The notes beneath the pieces are model-generated. The model had not been told where the DNA came from and did not search any database. It worked only from the letters and a program-made list of their open reading frames with translations. Below, in pieces: positions 12,567-24,720 of a stretch of DNA of 64,000 nucleotides (position 1 is its first letter; the number at the start of each line of letters is the position of its first letter). Origin of the DNA: Theristus sp. LFF4_11 (lineage: Eukaryota > Nematoda > Chromadorea > Monhysterida > Xyalidae); NCBI GenBank assembly GCA_030248135.1, contig JASANC010003630.1, positions 158,911 through 222,910 on the forward strand. The letters run 5' to 3'. Made by a program: the position numbers and the translations under genes.

Positions 12567-14379
12567 GTCAGTGCACAGGAATGCGCATGTCCGTGCGAGA
12601 GTCGTGGTGAACCGTGGTGCATTGGTGGACATGCTGGGCACGCCTGATGGGGACTCGCGGCGATGGTGGCGATGTGCACCACACGGTTCAGCACGCTGTC
12701 GCACGGCTATGCGCTGTGGACACACTGCTTTGGTGTCATTGCGCTAGATTTGCTTGTGCTGTTTTTAAAGAGCACGCAAAACGAACGGAATCGGTGATGA
12801 TTTTTATGCGATTAAAATCAATTAGGTCAGTATTGAAACAAGGATAAACATTTCAATTCGTTTTTAAATGAAGTAATCAACTGCGTGCGTTTTGTGGATT
12901 TTTGTGCCATAAGCACATTCAGTGCGTCATGTGCAGTGTGTCAACAGGGAAACATTAGAGTAAGTGGAACTTTGAAGTTTAGGCTTTCCAGGGAATTGCA
13001 GGGATGATTACAATCACGCGTTGATTGAACATCTAAAAAATGCTAGTGTATTTTTTCTTTATTTTTATTGACCCCATTGCACTCAATCAATCACATCCGT
13101 GGCGTATGCTGTTCACGCTCTGGTGCATCGATTTTGGTGGCATATGCGCTTATTAGGCGTCACTTGTCTCAGACGTTTTGGTGTTCGTGCACTTGCACGA
13201 ATGTGCAAAAAAATGTAGTTTTAGACTTGTGGAATTTTTGTCTGTTTTTTACAGTTCTTTTTTGCTAAGTTTAAGATTTGAAGACCAAATTCACTGATCA
13301 CCACACTGTCCGTGTCAATTTTTTTCCAAACACAAAAAACAGTGTCAGACACTGTATGCACAAACATCATACGCATTCACTTGTACATGACATTTGCAAT
13401 CTTACGGTTCAGCGACAAACTTTTTTCAAAAGCGTGCACCCGACGATATGTGAAACAAAGTGGAGGGGGGCTGCCTCTGGGAGAGCTGGGGTGAAGAGAG
13501 TGAAGAGCATGCCTCGCAGTTCACACACGCGACATCAGCACTATTGAAATAAATATGGACGCAGCCACCAGCGCGCGCAATACTTCCGACTTGTTCGACG
13601 TTTCATGTTTTTCGGGCTCTCTATTTCCAGTTTTATTCACACGCCATTTGCGCCCGCTGCGCGTTTTGATCGGCGAGACTGCGCGCGTCTCTCAATTGAG
13701 CCGAGTTTGTCTCTCACTAAAACGTCACTGACATGCCATGAGCAACAACACAGCTGAACTTATGGACAGCCGCTGTGTGTTGGAGTATGGTGGACACAAT
13801 TGTGATGCTGAAAGGACACTCGCACACACTGACTGTTGCTTGAAACAAACACTGGAAACTGTGGCGGCTGTGTCAACCAAGTCTGCGGCGCACTCCAAGT
13901 AGAACGCATCAAGAAATCACGAAGCAAAACATCTACGATATCGCACTCTATCGCTTTAACATTAGCGTTGTGTTGTTTCATTTGCAGCTTGTTATGGTTC
14001 CCGGAGCGCTATAAAACCAAAAGCATGGCTGCTAGTGCTACATGTTTTTGACTCAAGATTGCACAACGGTCTTTACTGTATACCCAACAAAGCTGCACAA
14101 GTATGATAAAAAAAAACGGTAATCTGCGATTAGCCACACGCAGTATCACTGCTGCAACTCAGATTTGATCAGGCGTAATGTGCTTACGTTACAATTCAAT
14201 TATAGCGATTGTCAATGTGAACTCAACTCTTTGGCAAAATGCAATACAAACGAAACCCACGAACAAAGATCGATCGCGCAAATGTAGCAAATCATAAGCG
14301 CTGCGACTGCCATGGAAAATATTCAAAGTTTCGTTTGAACTGATGCTGGAGTTTGAAAAATTGTGAACATCGATCTGAA

Positions 14380-14485
14380 ATGTTCGCGGCGTCCTCGCTG
14401 CAGCACGACCGTGGGCGTGCCAGGGTGCAGGACTTGGACTTTCACAACTTGGCTGACTTTGCTCGTTCCCACGATGGATCTGCAG
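14380..14485 (+). CDS. K2P channel alternative first exon C
   Basis: An ATG at 14380 (an in-frame ATG also exists at 14353) reads 35 codons plus one base to a GTTTGT donor after GGATCTGCAG. The peptide is MFAASSLQHDRGRARVQD followed by LDFHNLADFARSHDGSA, hydrophilic with no membrane segment. It ends in phase 1 and joins in frame to the exon at 24159. Base composition is GC-richer than the flanks, typical of the coding exons here. I infer that it encodes one of several interchangeable cytoplasmic N-termini. Confidence 0.5.
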
Positions 14486-14618
14486 GTTTGTGCCATATAC
14501 ACATCTTAGTTTCCTTGATAATGTTTTTTAATGGTCACATTTTCCGCACTTTTGTGTTTCATAAATTACTGAACGTTGACTCTGGAAAACGCCAGAACAG
14601 CGTGCGCACATAAAAATG

Positions 14619-14744
14619 TCCAAACTCGTGTCCCGGTAGCGTGTCCCGCGTCGTGTCCTGATTCGAAGATAAAAATTTATCTTATTGAAATTCATTTTCC
14701 GGGACAGAACAGGCAGCGGGACACGCCCCGGACACGAGTTCGGA
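14619..14744. repeat. Short foldback element (126 bp)
   Basis: The left arm begins TCCAAACTCGTGTCCCGG and includes GCGTGTCCCGC. The right arm is the imperfect reverse complement (GCGGGACACGCCCCGGAC, then ACGAGTTCGGA). An AT-rich loop separates them. It looks like a small inverted-repeat element in a K2P intron, and I see no clear target-site duplication. Confidence 0.55.
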
Positions 14745-16348
14745 AAGATTTTGGAGCGTGTGATGTTATCAAAGGGTTTTTGTGAAGTGTGTTTTTTCTG
14801 TGTGAAGATCTATGACGTGGTACAGTAATGTGATGTGTATCCGCCTTCTGTTTTGTTTTTGATTACTGGAATACATTTTTTCAAGATCAATGACACTCTC
14901 ACAAAGTTCAATAACCCTGAAGTGACACAAAAAGCAAGGCGTTAAACTAAACTGTATCAGATTTCGATGCAACTAGCGACTTCATGCAATTACTTTTCAA
15001 CTCTTTGGTTCGCTCGAGAAAAATGTGACACCCACGGGAGTGATGTGGCAGTATGACTGCAGTTTTTCCATGCAATGTAGCTTCATTCCCATATGCTTAG
15101 ATTTGTGTTACATACTGTCATGCACAATATGAATATATGCGTGCATATCACTTAATCCTGGCGTTAAAAATGTGCGCGGGAGGAGAGGAACACGCAGTCT
15201 GAGAGCTGAAGGCTTTCTCTAAAAGATTATACTTGAAAAACTCTGCGCAATTGGTCTCGCGATTTTGGTGTTGTCAGACATATGTGCATTTTTGTAAGCA
15301 CTTTGTGTCGCGTCTGTACATACTTTGAGAATTGTATTGGAACAAGATGGAACGGTGACAGTTTGAAAGTTTTATATTGCGCATGCGTCATTTATGAGTT
15401 TGAAAAATGTTGCTGAGCCTCCTGAATTTAGGCGACTGCCCATGTGGTCCAGATAGAACCGGCCGATTCAATTGTGTGTTCAAATTATTCTCAGTTTCTA
15501 TCTGTTTTATTCCAGCTGATATTTAGAGGCTGCTACGCTTATTTCTTGAATTTCTCCGTTTGCGGTTTGTGAAAACACTGGCAGTTGTTTTTTTACTACA
15601 TGGATCTAAACTGCGAGGAATGGCTGCCAACAAAACACACGCTTCAAAACTCAATCTAGAGCTTCTTTGACTGTTGCTGTGTTTTTTTTTGCTGTCAAGA
15701 TGCTTCGACTGATTAGTGATGATTGAGCAAATCGAAAAGAGAACACAAGAAGACCAAACCGCAGCTGTGTGAGTCGAAAGACTGGTGGAAAGAGACAGAT
15801 TACAATCGTTAAACAGACATGTGCTGAAGCAGCAGCCGCCCTGCCAGTGCGCGATGACTTTTGGAAGTGATCCGGCCACGCGGCACAACAGAAGCCGACC
15901 ACTGCAATGCAAGAGAGAAGAAAAAACATTGAATTGATTACTTTCAAACGGATCCTCGTGCTAAGACAAAAGAGCATGTGCCGACAACGCCGTGACAGGA
16001 GGCACGTTGTTTGTTCATTATGTCGCTGCCATCGCCTGGCCGCCAGCATTGCACCCAGCGTATGTCCAGCGTCATGTTTGTTTTGACGTCTTGTTCACAT
16101 CAGAAACACCCACTTATGTATTGGGTCATTCATGAAACCCGTTCAATTGGATCTGATTTTCGCTTTATGGAAAGGAAGAATAAATTTCAATACTGAACTG
16201 AGGTTTGAACCTGACAAAACGCTTTCAACGCTTCTGGATTGGAGGACTTTAAATGTGGTATGGACCTCAACAGTGATTTACAAATACCTCATGTACCGGA
16301 GAACACCTGAACTGAACTGAGCCTGCACGCAAGTCCCCTGAACGCAAG

Positions 16349-16529
16349 ATGGCCATGTTCCACGGCGTCTTCAAAGACATCAACACCCTGTCGTCGTTGG
16401 GCGTGGTAGGACGACCATCGGCCGCGGGCACCGAGGGCAGCCTCGAGGGGGGCAGGGCAAGCAGCAGGTGCTCCTCAACGAGGCACGTCTATCAGCTGCG
16501 GGTGCCCGGCACTGACCCTGAGAATGCTG
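16349..16529 (+). CDS. K2P channel alternative first exon D
   Basis: An ATG at 16349 reads 60 codons plus one base to a strong GTAAGC donor (AATGCTG|gtaagc). The peptide starts MAMFHGVFKDINTLSSLG and continues as a Gly/Ser/Arg-rich hydrophilic stretch ending DPENA. The phase-1 end matches the exon at 24159. The exon is clearly GC-richer than the surrounding AT-rich DNA. It has no recognised domain, and I read it as an isoform-specific cytoplasmic tail start. Confidence 0.55.
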
Positions 16530-17884
16530 GTAAGCAGGCTGTTGGGCAGTATGACGAGTTGCGGTGCATTTGCTTGTTTGGCACGTTTTTTTGCGGATGT
16601 GTGGTTGCTTCAGAGTTCAAACTGTCGTAAAATCGCCGTTCGGGTGCGCGAAACCAACAGGGTCAACTTTATGGGCTGATTTGGAATTTTTTTAAATTGC
16701 AGTTTTCTAATAAGCTTGTTATGAGCGCGATTTTATTGATTTGAGTGACCGTTTGACACAAATGTGCACAAACTATCGATAATTGACTGTGTGAATTTGA
16801 ACTGGACGTCAAAATCAACCACCCAGTCAGTATGTCCGGTTTATTGATGTTTGAATTGAGAGGTTTGGTTGGATTTGAACGTGCTTAGACAAGATTTGTT
16901 TGTAGGTCGCATATGTACACATCACGACCTCCGTCTGCCATACAATTTTATTGACAAGCATACGCTCAGGCTCAGCATTACATGGTACAATTCGTTACAC
17001 ATACACCGGGGAGTTTAATGTACCCCTCAGTTTGGACACTTCTCATCCGTTTATATTTCCGGGACGCACAAATTATTCGATAAAGGAGTTCAAAAGTCTT
17101 TCTGTAATGACTAGCAGACAAAAATACTTTTTATGCACGCACACTTCAGTTTGATATAGAGGCTGGCCAGCATTTTATTCATGTTGAACCATGCGACATT
17201 TTGACAATCAGATTTGTCTGAATCCGACGGTCTCTTTGACGTTGCCGAAGCTGGACAACACTTTCAGTGTAAGCTTTTTTAGGTTTGTGCCATAGAACGT
17301 CAGCCTCTCTCTGCCTCTTCTTCGTCTATATCGAACCTTGTTATCTATTATACTTTGTTGGGGTTGGCTTTTCGGCCTGTTAGATTATCCCTTTTGTCGG
17401 TGTATGTTGGCATGCGCTGTTCTCAAACACTGCTGAAATGCTGAACTTTCGATCTTTGAACTTTCGACTGCTGCAGCTGCGAACACCAACCGACACACAG
17501 ACATAAACAAACCCTATGAAGTGTGGTTGTTTGATCGTTAATTGGTTGATGGCGTGCGGAAACCAGCGCTGGCAATGTGACACACGGCAACAGCTATGTA
17601 GCTTTCACCAAAACAGACTTTTGAAGTTGCTTCATTTGAGCTAAACCAGTCGGAAGAATTTTCTGACATCGCACAGCGAATTCGGATTCACGGTGCTTTC
17701 TACAATGGCTAACTACCGAGAAGAAACTTGAGCACGGGCGAAACGAAGAAGCAGCTACCAGTCACCGAGTGCGACAAAGTGTGCGTGCGTGTCTGTTGGC
17801 TTGTCGACAACCAAACAGTACATCGATTCGATAAAAGAAGACAACAAAACCAAGCAAGCGTGCCACCGTCACCGCCGAGGCGCC

Positions 17885-17999
17885 ATGTTCTTCGGCTCCG
17901 GTCACACACCGCAGGGCGCGGGCACCTCGACCGTGGTCATGCAGGCCGGCGGCATGTTCGGCTTTCTGCGGGCAGCCACGGTCACACCGGCACCGGGAG
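17885..17999 (+). CDS. K2P channel alternative first exon E
   Basis: An ATG at 17885 reads 38 codons plus one base to a consensus GTGAGT donor (CCGGGAG|gtgagt). The peptide is Gly-rich (MFFGSGHTPQGAGTSTVV, then MQAGGMFGFLRAATVTPAPG). The phase-1 overhang G joins AC at 24159 to give an Asp codon. High GC content and a consensus donor make it one of the better-supported alternative starts. Confidence 0.55.
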
Positions 18000-18814
18000 G
18001 TGAGTGGAAGCGGGCGGTCGATGGGCCAGCCAGCGTGTGCTTGTGCGTTTTGTGCGTTCAAACACGTTCCACTATGCACAACACCGACATCAATGCCCTT
18101 TTTCTGCGGTCACGTCACACCCTCTCGATTGTGCCAGCCGGGTGCCGTGCGTTTTCGGTGTGTCCCACTACCTCCTTTCTGCCGCCTGTGTTTTCCATTA
18201 TCACGCGCTTGTTTGCACTTGTTTTTCCTGTCTCTCTTCCTGCACGTAAATAAAAAGTTGGCACACACACGACGCTTCGCAGTCTGTTTGAGCTTTTATA
18301 TCCGACACGTTGTGTATTATCTCCAGTTTATGATGTGTTAATTTTTATTTACGAAGTACAGTGGATAATGCACGGTAGAATATTGTGAGGTAGCGCGGGA
18401 TTTTTTTATTCTTTGGTGCAGCGTGTGGAGAATGCATTGGAGTCGATCCCGCTGTGCGTTTCGTGTCCTCACTCCCAGTTCGATCCAGTTCGATCCACGT
18501 AATTAGCGGAACTTGATTTGAGTGTTCTTCGCCTCTCTACCACGCACCACAGCGCGGAGAATCTGCATTCTGTAGCAATGAATATCACTTTGGTCGTTTA
18601 ATCATGGTGATCAAGGGTGGAAAAGGCAAATCGTGATGGTTCGTTGTAACTGATTCTCAACCACTGTGATCAGTGGCATTCCACACAATGAGCGACTGAC
18701 TGATCTGACCATGTACGCGCGTCGAGCTCTGAAGGTGTCCACTTCTTCAGCCTTGTCGACTTTGCACAAATCGTCTGAGTTTCATGCACCGACATTTGTC
18801 GCCCAAACAGGGTA

Positions 18815-19000
18815 ATTTTTTTTTTTCCCTGTTTTTTTTTTTTTTTGAAAATTTTTTTATATCCCTTTTAGGGAAAAAAAAATGGTACTGTGCAGAGAAA
18901 AAAATATTTTTTTTTGTGCTCCTCGCAAAAAAAAAAAAAAAAAAAATGAAAGAAATAATTATTTTTTTATAAAAAAAAAGAAAAGGGGGGGGGGGGGGGT

Positions 19001-19033
<33 letters not shown>

Positions 19034-19080
19034 TTTTGTGTTATTTTGTGGGGGGGGGGGGTGGGTTTTAAAAAAAAACA
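18815..19080. repeat. Homopolymer A, T and G tracts
   Basis: Runs of T and A are followed by poly(G) of more than 40 bases with scattered T, directly before the 16-bp tandem array. Such tracts are prone to polymerase slippage and assembly error, so exact lengths should not be trusted. Confidence 0.8.
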
Positions 19081-19096
19081 GGGGGCAAATGTACTA

Positions 19097-19413
19097 TCGC
19101 GGCCCAGGAGATCGCGGCCCGGAGTATCGCGGCCGAAGCATCGCGGCCTGAAAGATCGCGGCCTGGACGATCGCGGCCTGAACGATCGCGGCCCGGACGA
19201 TCGCGGCCTGGGACGATCGCGGCCTGGGACGATCGCGGCCTGGGATGATCGCGGCCCGGGACGATCGCGGCCCGGGACGATCGCGGCCCGGGACGATCGC
19301 GGCCTGGGACGATCGCGGCCTGGGACGATCGCGGCCTGGGACGATCGCGGCCTGGGACGATCGCGGCCTGGACGATCGCGGCCTGGGACGATCGCGGCCT
19401 GGGACGATCGCGG
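19097..19413 (+). repeat. 16-bp tandem array, left arm
   Basis: About 20 head-to-tail units of GATCGCGGCCTGGGAC with 1-2 bp variants. Shorter degenerate units lie at the outer (left) edge and regular units at the inner edge. Each unit carries the CGATCG palindrome. The reverse-complement array lies at 21439-21727. Confidence 0.92.
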
Positions 19414-20495
19414 CGTTTTCATAACCTTGTCATATATCCAGATCAGACTGGCAATTTACATGTGGCAGTCACCGTGCATTGCGTATGTATATGAAACTGT
19501 GCTACTCAAACAAAGCTATTCGCATTTATTTTAAAACTAAATTATTGTTAATATTATTTGTTGCTCATGTTCGGTTGTTGTTTGTAGCAAGTTTGACGGG
19601 TTACCCATCTATCTATTTAATTTCAACATTTTGACCGCCCTCCCCCAAAGTCACATGCACACCCATGCCTCCCATCTTAAAAATTTGCAGCTGTCTATGT
19701 GGAAAATTTGCTCCAGCTATCAATATCGCCCCCAACGACAATCATCTCCCATGTGAGTGACCCATGTAAATAGAGTTGTTAAAAAATAAAAATCGTCATT
19801 TTTGTTTTCTTAAAGAAAAATATAAAAACATGAAAATCAAAGTTGGTCTAAATCAATCAGGGAGTCCGAAGAATCACATCTGACGAGCAAGCGCCTCCTG
19901 TAAGGCGGAACTTATCAGATTTTGTTTTGGTGACCTCATTTACAAATGTACCCATTTTCCAAACCGTTACCATCATGCCTCTTCTAGTGTTTTGACCCTC
20001 AAAACGCAACTAATTATCCCCAGTTCAAATGAAAGAAATCTTACCGGCTTGAAATTCGATCAATTATTATGACGACGCCACAACACGACACGAAATAGCA
20101 ACCAGACAAAGTAGCGCTTGCAAACAGTGCAGCTCGGACGCTCAGAATTCAGATTGTGAGGCGAATTGTCACCTTATCTGCATCGGAAATGGTAAGACAA
20201 GCTTTGCGACGCTCAAAAACTTCTGTACAAAAGTTGTTCAAGCCTAAAATCAATTGGTAAAACGGTCCAAAATCGACTGCTGGCGGTTTACAAGATAATA
20301 TCAAAAAACAATTTGTTAAACTTTTGAAAAATTGTGCCAAAATGAGGTTTTCAGAGTGTATTGGAGAAAAATCTTTCAATTTTTTAAATCGACATTTTTG
20401 TTTTTTATTTAATTTTTTTTAAATTTCAATTTTTGTTTAACAATCCTACGTGTGAGTGACTCAACCCGACCCGACAGCTCTCATGTGAATGACTA

Positions 20496-21203
20496 CAGGG
20501 TGTTTCAGAAGTAGTGGGTAGGTGTTTGACGCGTTATTTCTCGACTTGTGTTAACCCATATTGAATGAAATTTTAGTCAGTTGATCAAGAAAGTTCACCT
20601 TAGATTTGTGCAAAATTTAAGAAAAATTCATTAACCTGCCCGCGAATGACATAGCAAAACACAAAAAAACATTGATTTCAGCACGCAACTGGGGGTTTGG
20701 CACCGGGTTAAACATTACCTTGTATGCGGCCGAATCGTGTTGCATGAATGAATACGAGATCTTTTTTAATCCGATTTGTTTGTTGTAGTTTTTTTATATT
20801 TGCCGGTTTTTGGAACGTGGTAGACATTTTTTATGCTAGAGAAGGCGGTTTTGGCTGTGACGGATAGGTGCAAGCGATGCATTGAGGCTCACTTTGAGCA
20901 ATTTGATTGAGTTGACACTGTTGCCGTTGTTGTTGATGTTTGCTGTTATCGCCATACACATTTCGAAGTTTTCTTTTGAATGCTGTCCTTTGTTGACCGG
21001 TGGTATCGCGTGATCTGGTATTTTCTGGTCCATTTTTGAAACTTTTGTTTTGCTCTGTCATTCGTGCGCAGGTGAATAAATTTCTTTGAAATTTAGCACA
21101 AATCTTAGTTGAGCCTTCCTGAACAATATTTCATTCAATAGGGTTCAACACAACTCGAGAAATAACGCGTCAAACACCTACCCACTACTTCTGAAACACC
21201 CTG
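20496..21203. mobile_element. MITE with CAGGGTGTTTC terminal inverted repeats
   Basis: Begins CAGGGTGTTTCAGAAGTAGT and ends with its reverse complement, ACTACTTCTGAAACACCCTG. The inverted similarity runs about 100 bp inward, including GACGCGTTATTTCTCGA. The element is flanked by TA on both sides (20494-20495 and 21204-21205), the target preference of Tc1/mariner elements. It has no transposase frame, so it is non-autonomous. It sits inside the 2 kb spacer of the 16-bp inverted arrays. Confidence 0.8.
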
Positions 21204-21438
21204 TAGAGACGAACCGAAGGTACCTGGCAAGGCAGGAATGAATGAGAATGATGGGTCGTTTCAATCTTCACGCCATAGCTTGGCGACGTAATTTGTTTTG
21301 GCAATAAATCTGAAAATGGAATTTGCAGCGCATTTGATTTTCTTGATCTGCGTGCTTATTATTAAATAAAACAAAAATTGCATGGGTGCTGCTCTGCTAA
21401 AAACAGAGCGTGCTAAAGACTAAGCCTAAGCCTAAGCC

Positions 21439-21727
21439 AGGCCGCGATCGTCCCAGGCCGCGATCATCCCAGGCCGCGATCATCCCAGGCCGCGATCGTC
21501 CCAGGCCGCGATCGTCCCAGGCCGCGATCGTCCCAGGCCGCGATCGTCCCAGGCCGCGATCATCCCAGGCCGCGATCGTCCCAGGCCGCGATCATCCCAG
21601 GCCGCGATCGTCCCAGGCCGCGATCGTCCAGGCCGCGATCGTTCAGGCCGCGATCGTCCAGGCCGCGATCTTTCAGGCCGCGATACTTCGGCCGCGATGC
21701 TTCGGCCGCGATCTAATGGGCCGCGAT
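21439..21727 (-). repeat. 16-bp tandem array, right arm (inverted)
   Basis: Plus-strand units read AGGCCGCGATCGTCCC, the reverse complement of the left array. About 18 units run from regular at the inner edge to shorter degenerate ones at the outer right edge, mirroring the left arm. Confidence 0.92.
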
Positions 21728-23280
21728 CTAACGCACGCCCCCCACGGCCGCCCGTCCTACGCGCACAGTGGCAGCACGTCTGCACAGCCAGTGCCACTGC
21801 GCGTGACACCCACCGCTCAGTTGACGTCGAATTCGTCCGAGACTCTGTGCACGTCGAATTTCGGTACAGAAAATGGACTTCTTTTCATTTGGACGAAAAA
21901 AAATGCTTGTAGTTATTGCGATTGTAACTGGACATTTGGTATTCGGACCATCACCATATGTAGACCGATGTTGCTTAGTACATGTATCTGGATTTTCTGG
22001 GCATTATCAGAATTTTTTCAATACTTCAAAGAGAACTCCACCAAACGAATGTTGTTGCACCCTTCATTTTTTTGCCCATACAGTTTTTGCCTTCAGTTTT
22101 GGCTTATTAGTCGCAGAAAATCTATATTAGAAGCTATAGGAAATAAGATAAATCTGTCAGCGCTGCGGCGATTGAATACTGCACAGCAAATGCCACCATG
22201 CAGCTAGTTTCTTTTGTTCTTGACTGTATATCGAGCAAATATAAAAATAAGTTTCTCAACGTATGGCCGAAAAACTGCGGAACAACAACACAATCCCGAA
22301 AATTGCGCCATGAACAAAAATATGATGGCAAATATGAAGGAAAAAAGGTTTTGCCGATGCTCGCGACAAGCTGCGAGAGTGCTTCTCAGTTTTGTGTTTG
22401 TCGGCTGGTGCAAGCGAACGCAAGTGTTTTGGGGCAATTGGAGTGAATGCGTGCGCAGCAAGCACACTGCAGCCAGCCGGCCAGCGTGTGATTCGCGCGC
22501 ATGCAGTTGACAAATTGCTCAAGAAAACTTACACGGATCGAGAGACCGTTATATGGCATAAAAATGTTATGTTTGTAGCGGCGGCGGCCTCGCACGACGC
22601 AGCGGCGGCCGAATGCACTTTGTCAGGATTCACAGTTCTACATTTCGGGCGACATATGCTGCCGCTGCGACTGCGCGTGTTGCAAAACGGCCGTATCAAT
22701 GCCGTACTGCTGCAGATTGCCCCCTGTTTTCGCGAAGATGGTTTTTATTCGCGTATATCGTTCGTGTGTTTTCGGGGTTATGCTTTTTGCTGTGATGTTT
22801 GCTTGCAGTGGAGTTTTTCAAGAGGGTCTCGAAAATCTTTGGTGTGCGTGCGTGTGCGAAAATCCCCAGTGGTTCACGTCGCTTGTCGCAGTGGGAGCGA
22901 AGCAGTGCTGCACTTGGACAATCTAAATACGTCGGTTTAGCCCCGAAAACGTCTCATCTCATACAAACTTGGCTATGATGCTTAGTGAGCAAGTGAGCGC
23001 GCCAAAAACGTTAAAGCATGATTGTCTCGTGAAAAATCTGTTGCACGCACTAGTGTGTGTGTGTACATGCGTCGTGCATCCAAAGTGCCAAAGCGAATAA
23101 GTTGCGAAACGCGCTGTCGTATTCAAAGAGATAACTTCGACCATTGCCGAAGATAGTCAACGATCGTTTTCCAACCCTGAGATAGACAACTGTGAGCACA
23201 CAGCGAGCGCGCGCGAAAAGAGTCCACAGTGAATCCAGCTCAGCACCAGTTCGCCTGACTCGAACGCCCCCTGAGCAAGC

Positions 23281-23527
23281 ATGTTCGGCCGCTTCCGCCA
23301 GCCGGACATCGTCGACCCGTACAGCCTGATCGACGACGGCTGCGACGGCGACGGGCGCAGTCAGCTGTCCGCGCGCAGTCCCCGTCGGAGCACGCAGTCC
23401 CGGGCGTCCCGGGCCTCGCTGAGCCACCGCTCGGTGCACGCCGTGGACAGCGGCGGCACCACCAAATCGCCGTCGCTCGGTCGCCACCCGCAGTACCACC
23501 GGTCGCCGGCGATGGTGTCGATTCGCC
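23281..23527 (+). CDS. K2P channel alternative first exon F
   Basis: An ATG at 23281 reads 82 codons plus one base to a consensus GTGAGT donor. It starts MFGRFRQPDIVDPYSLID and continues Ser/Arg-rich with many potential phosphorylation sites. Codon use is strongly GC-biased at third positions, like the channel core. The phase-1 end C joins AC at 24159 to give His-His. It lies only about 630 bp upstream of the shared exon 2, so it is the simplest first exon for the long isoform. Confidence 0.65.
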
Positions 23528-24158
23528 GTGAGTCTGCGACGCCGACGCCGCCGGCCTCCGAGGCGATCCCACGGGACAGCGCCTATTGGTCATACTTTGT
23601 GCCGATGCCGAATCACGTGTACCAGTACGAGAACGACCATCAGAGGCGCAGTCAGAGCAATCGATCGTCGACGTTTGGTTTGTGAGAATGCGCCTGATTG
23701 AATGGCTGCAGCGCGGTGATTGGATGTGGCATAGTGTTGGTGACGCTTGCTGGGAAACCGCCGAGAACGCACTGTTTATACAGTGGCTTCTGGAAGTGAA
23801 GAATTGTGTCTGCTCGCTTTCATTTGTTTTCAGTTCGAATGTCGAACACCGTCTGCAAAGTTTGCCTTTTGGCACGGGTAAAAGAGCCGGTTACGGTTCA
23901 GGAAACGCTGTTATTTTATACGTGTATCGCATTTATACAGTGCACGATTGAAACGATTCGTCGATATTCAAACAGGAACATTGATGAAGCGCGGCGAAGA
24001 CTTCGTTTTCTTTCAAAATTCAAAGTACCAGTATCCACATGTTTCTCCAATCAGACACCGACGAAAACAGTCAACAGAGGAATCCAACTCTGTTGACAGT
24101 GTTTTTTTCAGTGTGAGTTTTTTTAAAACAGTTCACTAGTTCGTTGTTTGTTTCGCAG

Positions 24159-24310
24159 ACCACGCATCGGCGCGATGGCAGGAGAATCTGCCGCTGACGA
24201 GCGACGGCGCCGCGCTGGGCGACTTGGACGATGCGCACACGATCGTGACGCAGACGGACAAGGACGACGATCCGGATGAGCCGACGACGCTACGCGGCAA
24301 AGTGCTGAAG
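24159..24310 (+). CDS. K2P channel shared second exon
   Basis: Starts after a TTTCGCAG acceptor and encodes HASARWQENLPLTSDGAA, then an acidic stretch (TQTDKDDDPDE) ending LRGKVLK at a GTGGGT donor. It enters needing one upstream base and leaves in phase 0. That phase fits the acceptor TTGCTATTGCAG at 26271, which reads TTC in the frame of the core (KVLK|FVKILVPH). It encodes cytoplasmic sequence directly before the first membrane helix. It accepts all phase-1 first exons (10669, 12440, 14380, 16349, 17885, 23281). Confidence 0.65.
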
Positions 24311-24450
24311 GTGGGTGCTGCTGCGATGGTGACACGTGCCAGTGGAGCTGGCGTAGGTGCAGCGGTGAACGAAACTTGTAATATTGAAGCACCAAGTGTC
24401 AGGAGAAAGGCACAAAGGGAAACAAGTTTCCAAGACAGCAAAACAGTATA

Positions 24451-24720
24451 ATGATGCAGTCTATCTCTCCCCTCCGGTTCACATCTCCAAAAGTACTGAA
24501 CACCGGTGGTGGTTATGGTGGTCATTTGAATTGCAACGATTACACAATTACTAGCGTCCCACAATCCCTCGCAACAAGAGTGGCACCGCCTTTGAGCTGC
24601 GCTCTCGACTCCTGGAGCACCAGCGATTTGAGCCCCATCTCAGATCTTAGATTTGGTGGTCAACGGACTCCGAAGGGGCAGCGAATCCAAACGACGCCAA
24701 ATCTTCGCGGTTTACGATTC
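24451..24720 (+). CDS. Possible K2P alternative first exon G (direct to core)
   Basis: An ATG at 24451 reads 90 codons to a GTGAAT donor in phase 0, the phase required to join the core acceptor at 26272 without exon 2. The peptide begins MMQSISPLRFTSPKVLN and is rich in Ser, Thr and Gly. It lies 140 bp downstream of exon 2. The evidence is an open frame, start, donor and phase only, so chance remains possible. Confidence 0.4.

Noticed and set aside
18711..18811. Further K2P first exon (MYARRALKVSTSS) or a nine-codon one from 18784
   Set aside because: The longer frame ends in phase 2 and does not fit exon 2. The nine-codon version fits phase 1 but is too short to support without RNA.
19046..19534. 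Open frames of RPRSSQAAIVPGRDRP-like repeats over the 16-bp arrays
   Set aside because: They occur in both strands and several frames, mirror the DNA repeat and have no start or splice context. They are products of the tandem array.
22392..22940. 182-codon open frame before first exon F
   Set aside because: No recognisable motif, no donor of the right phase, and overlapping frames of similar length on both strands. Probably 5' untranslated or promoter sequence.
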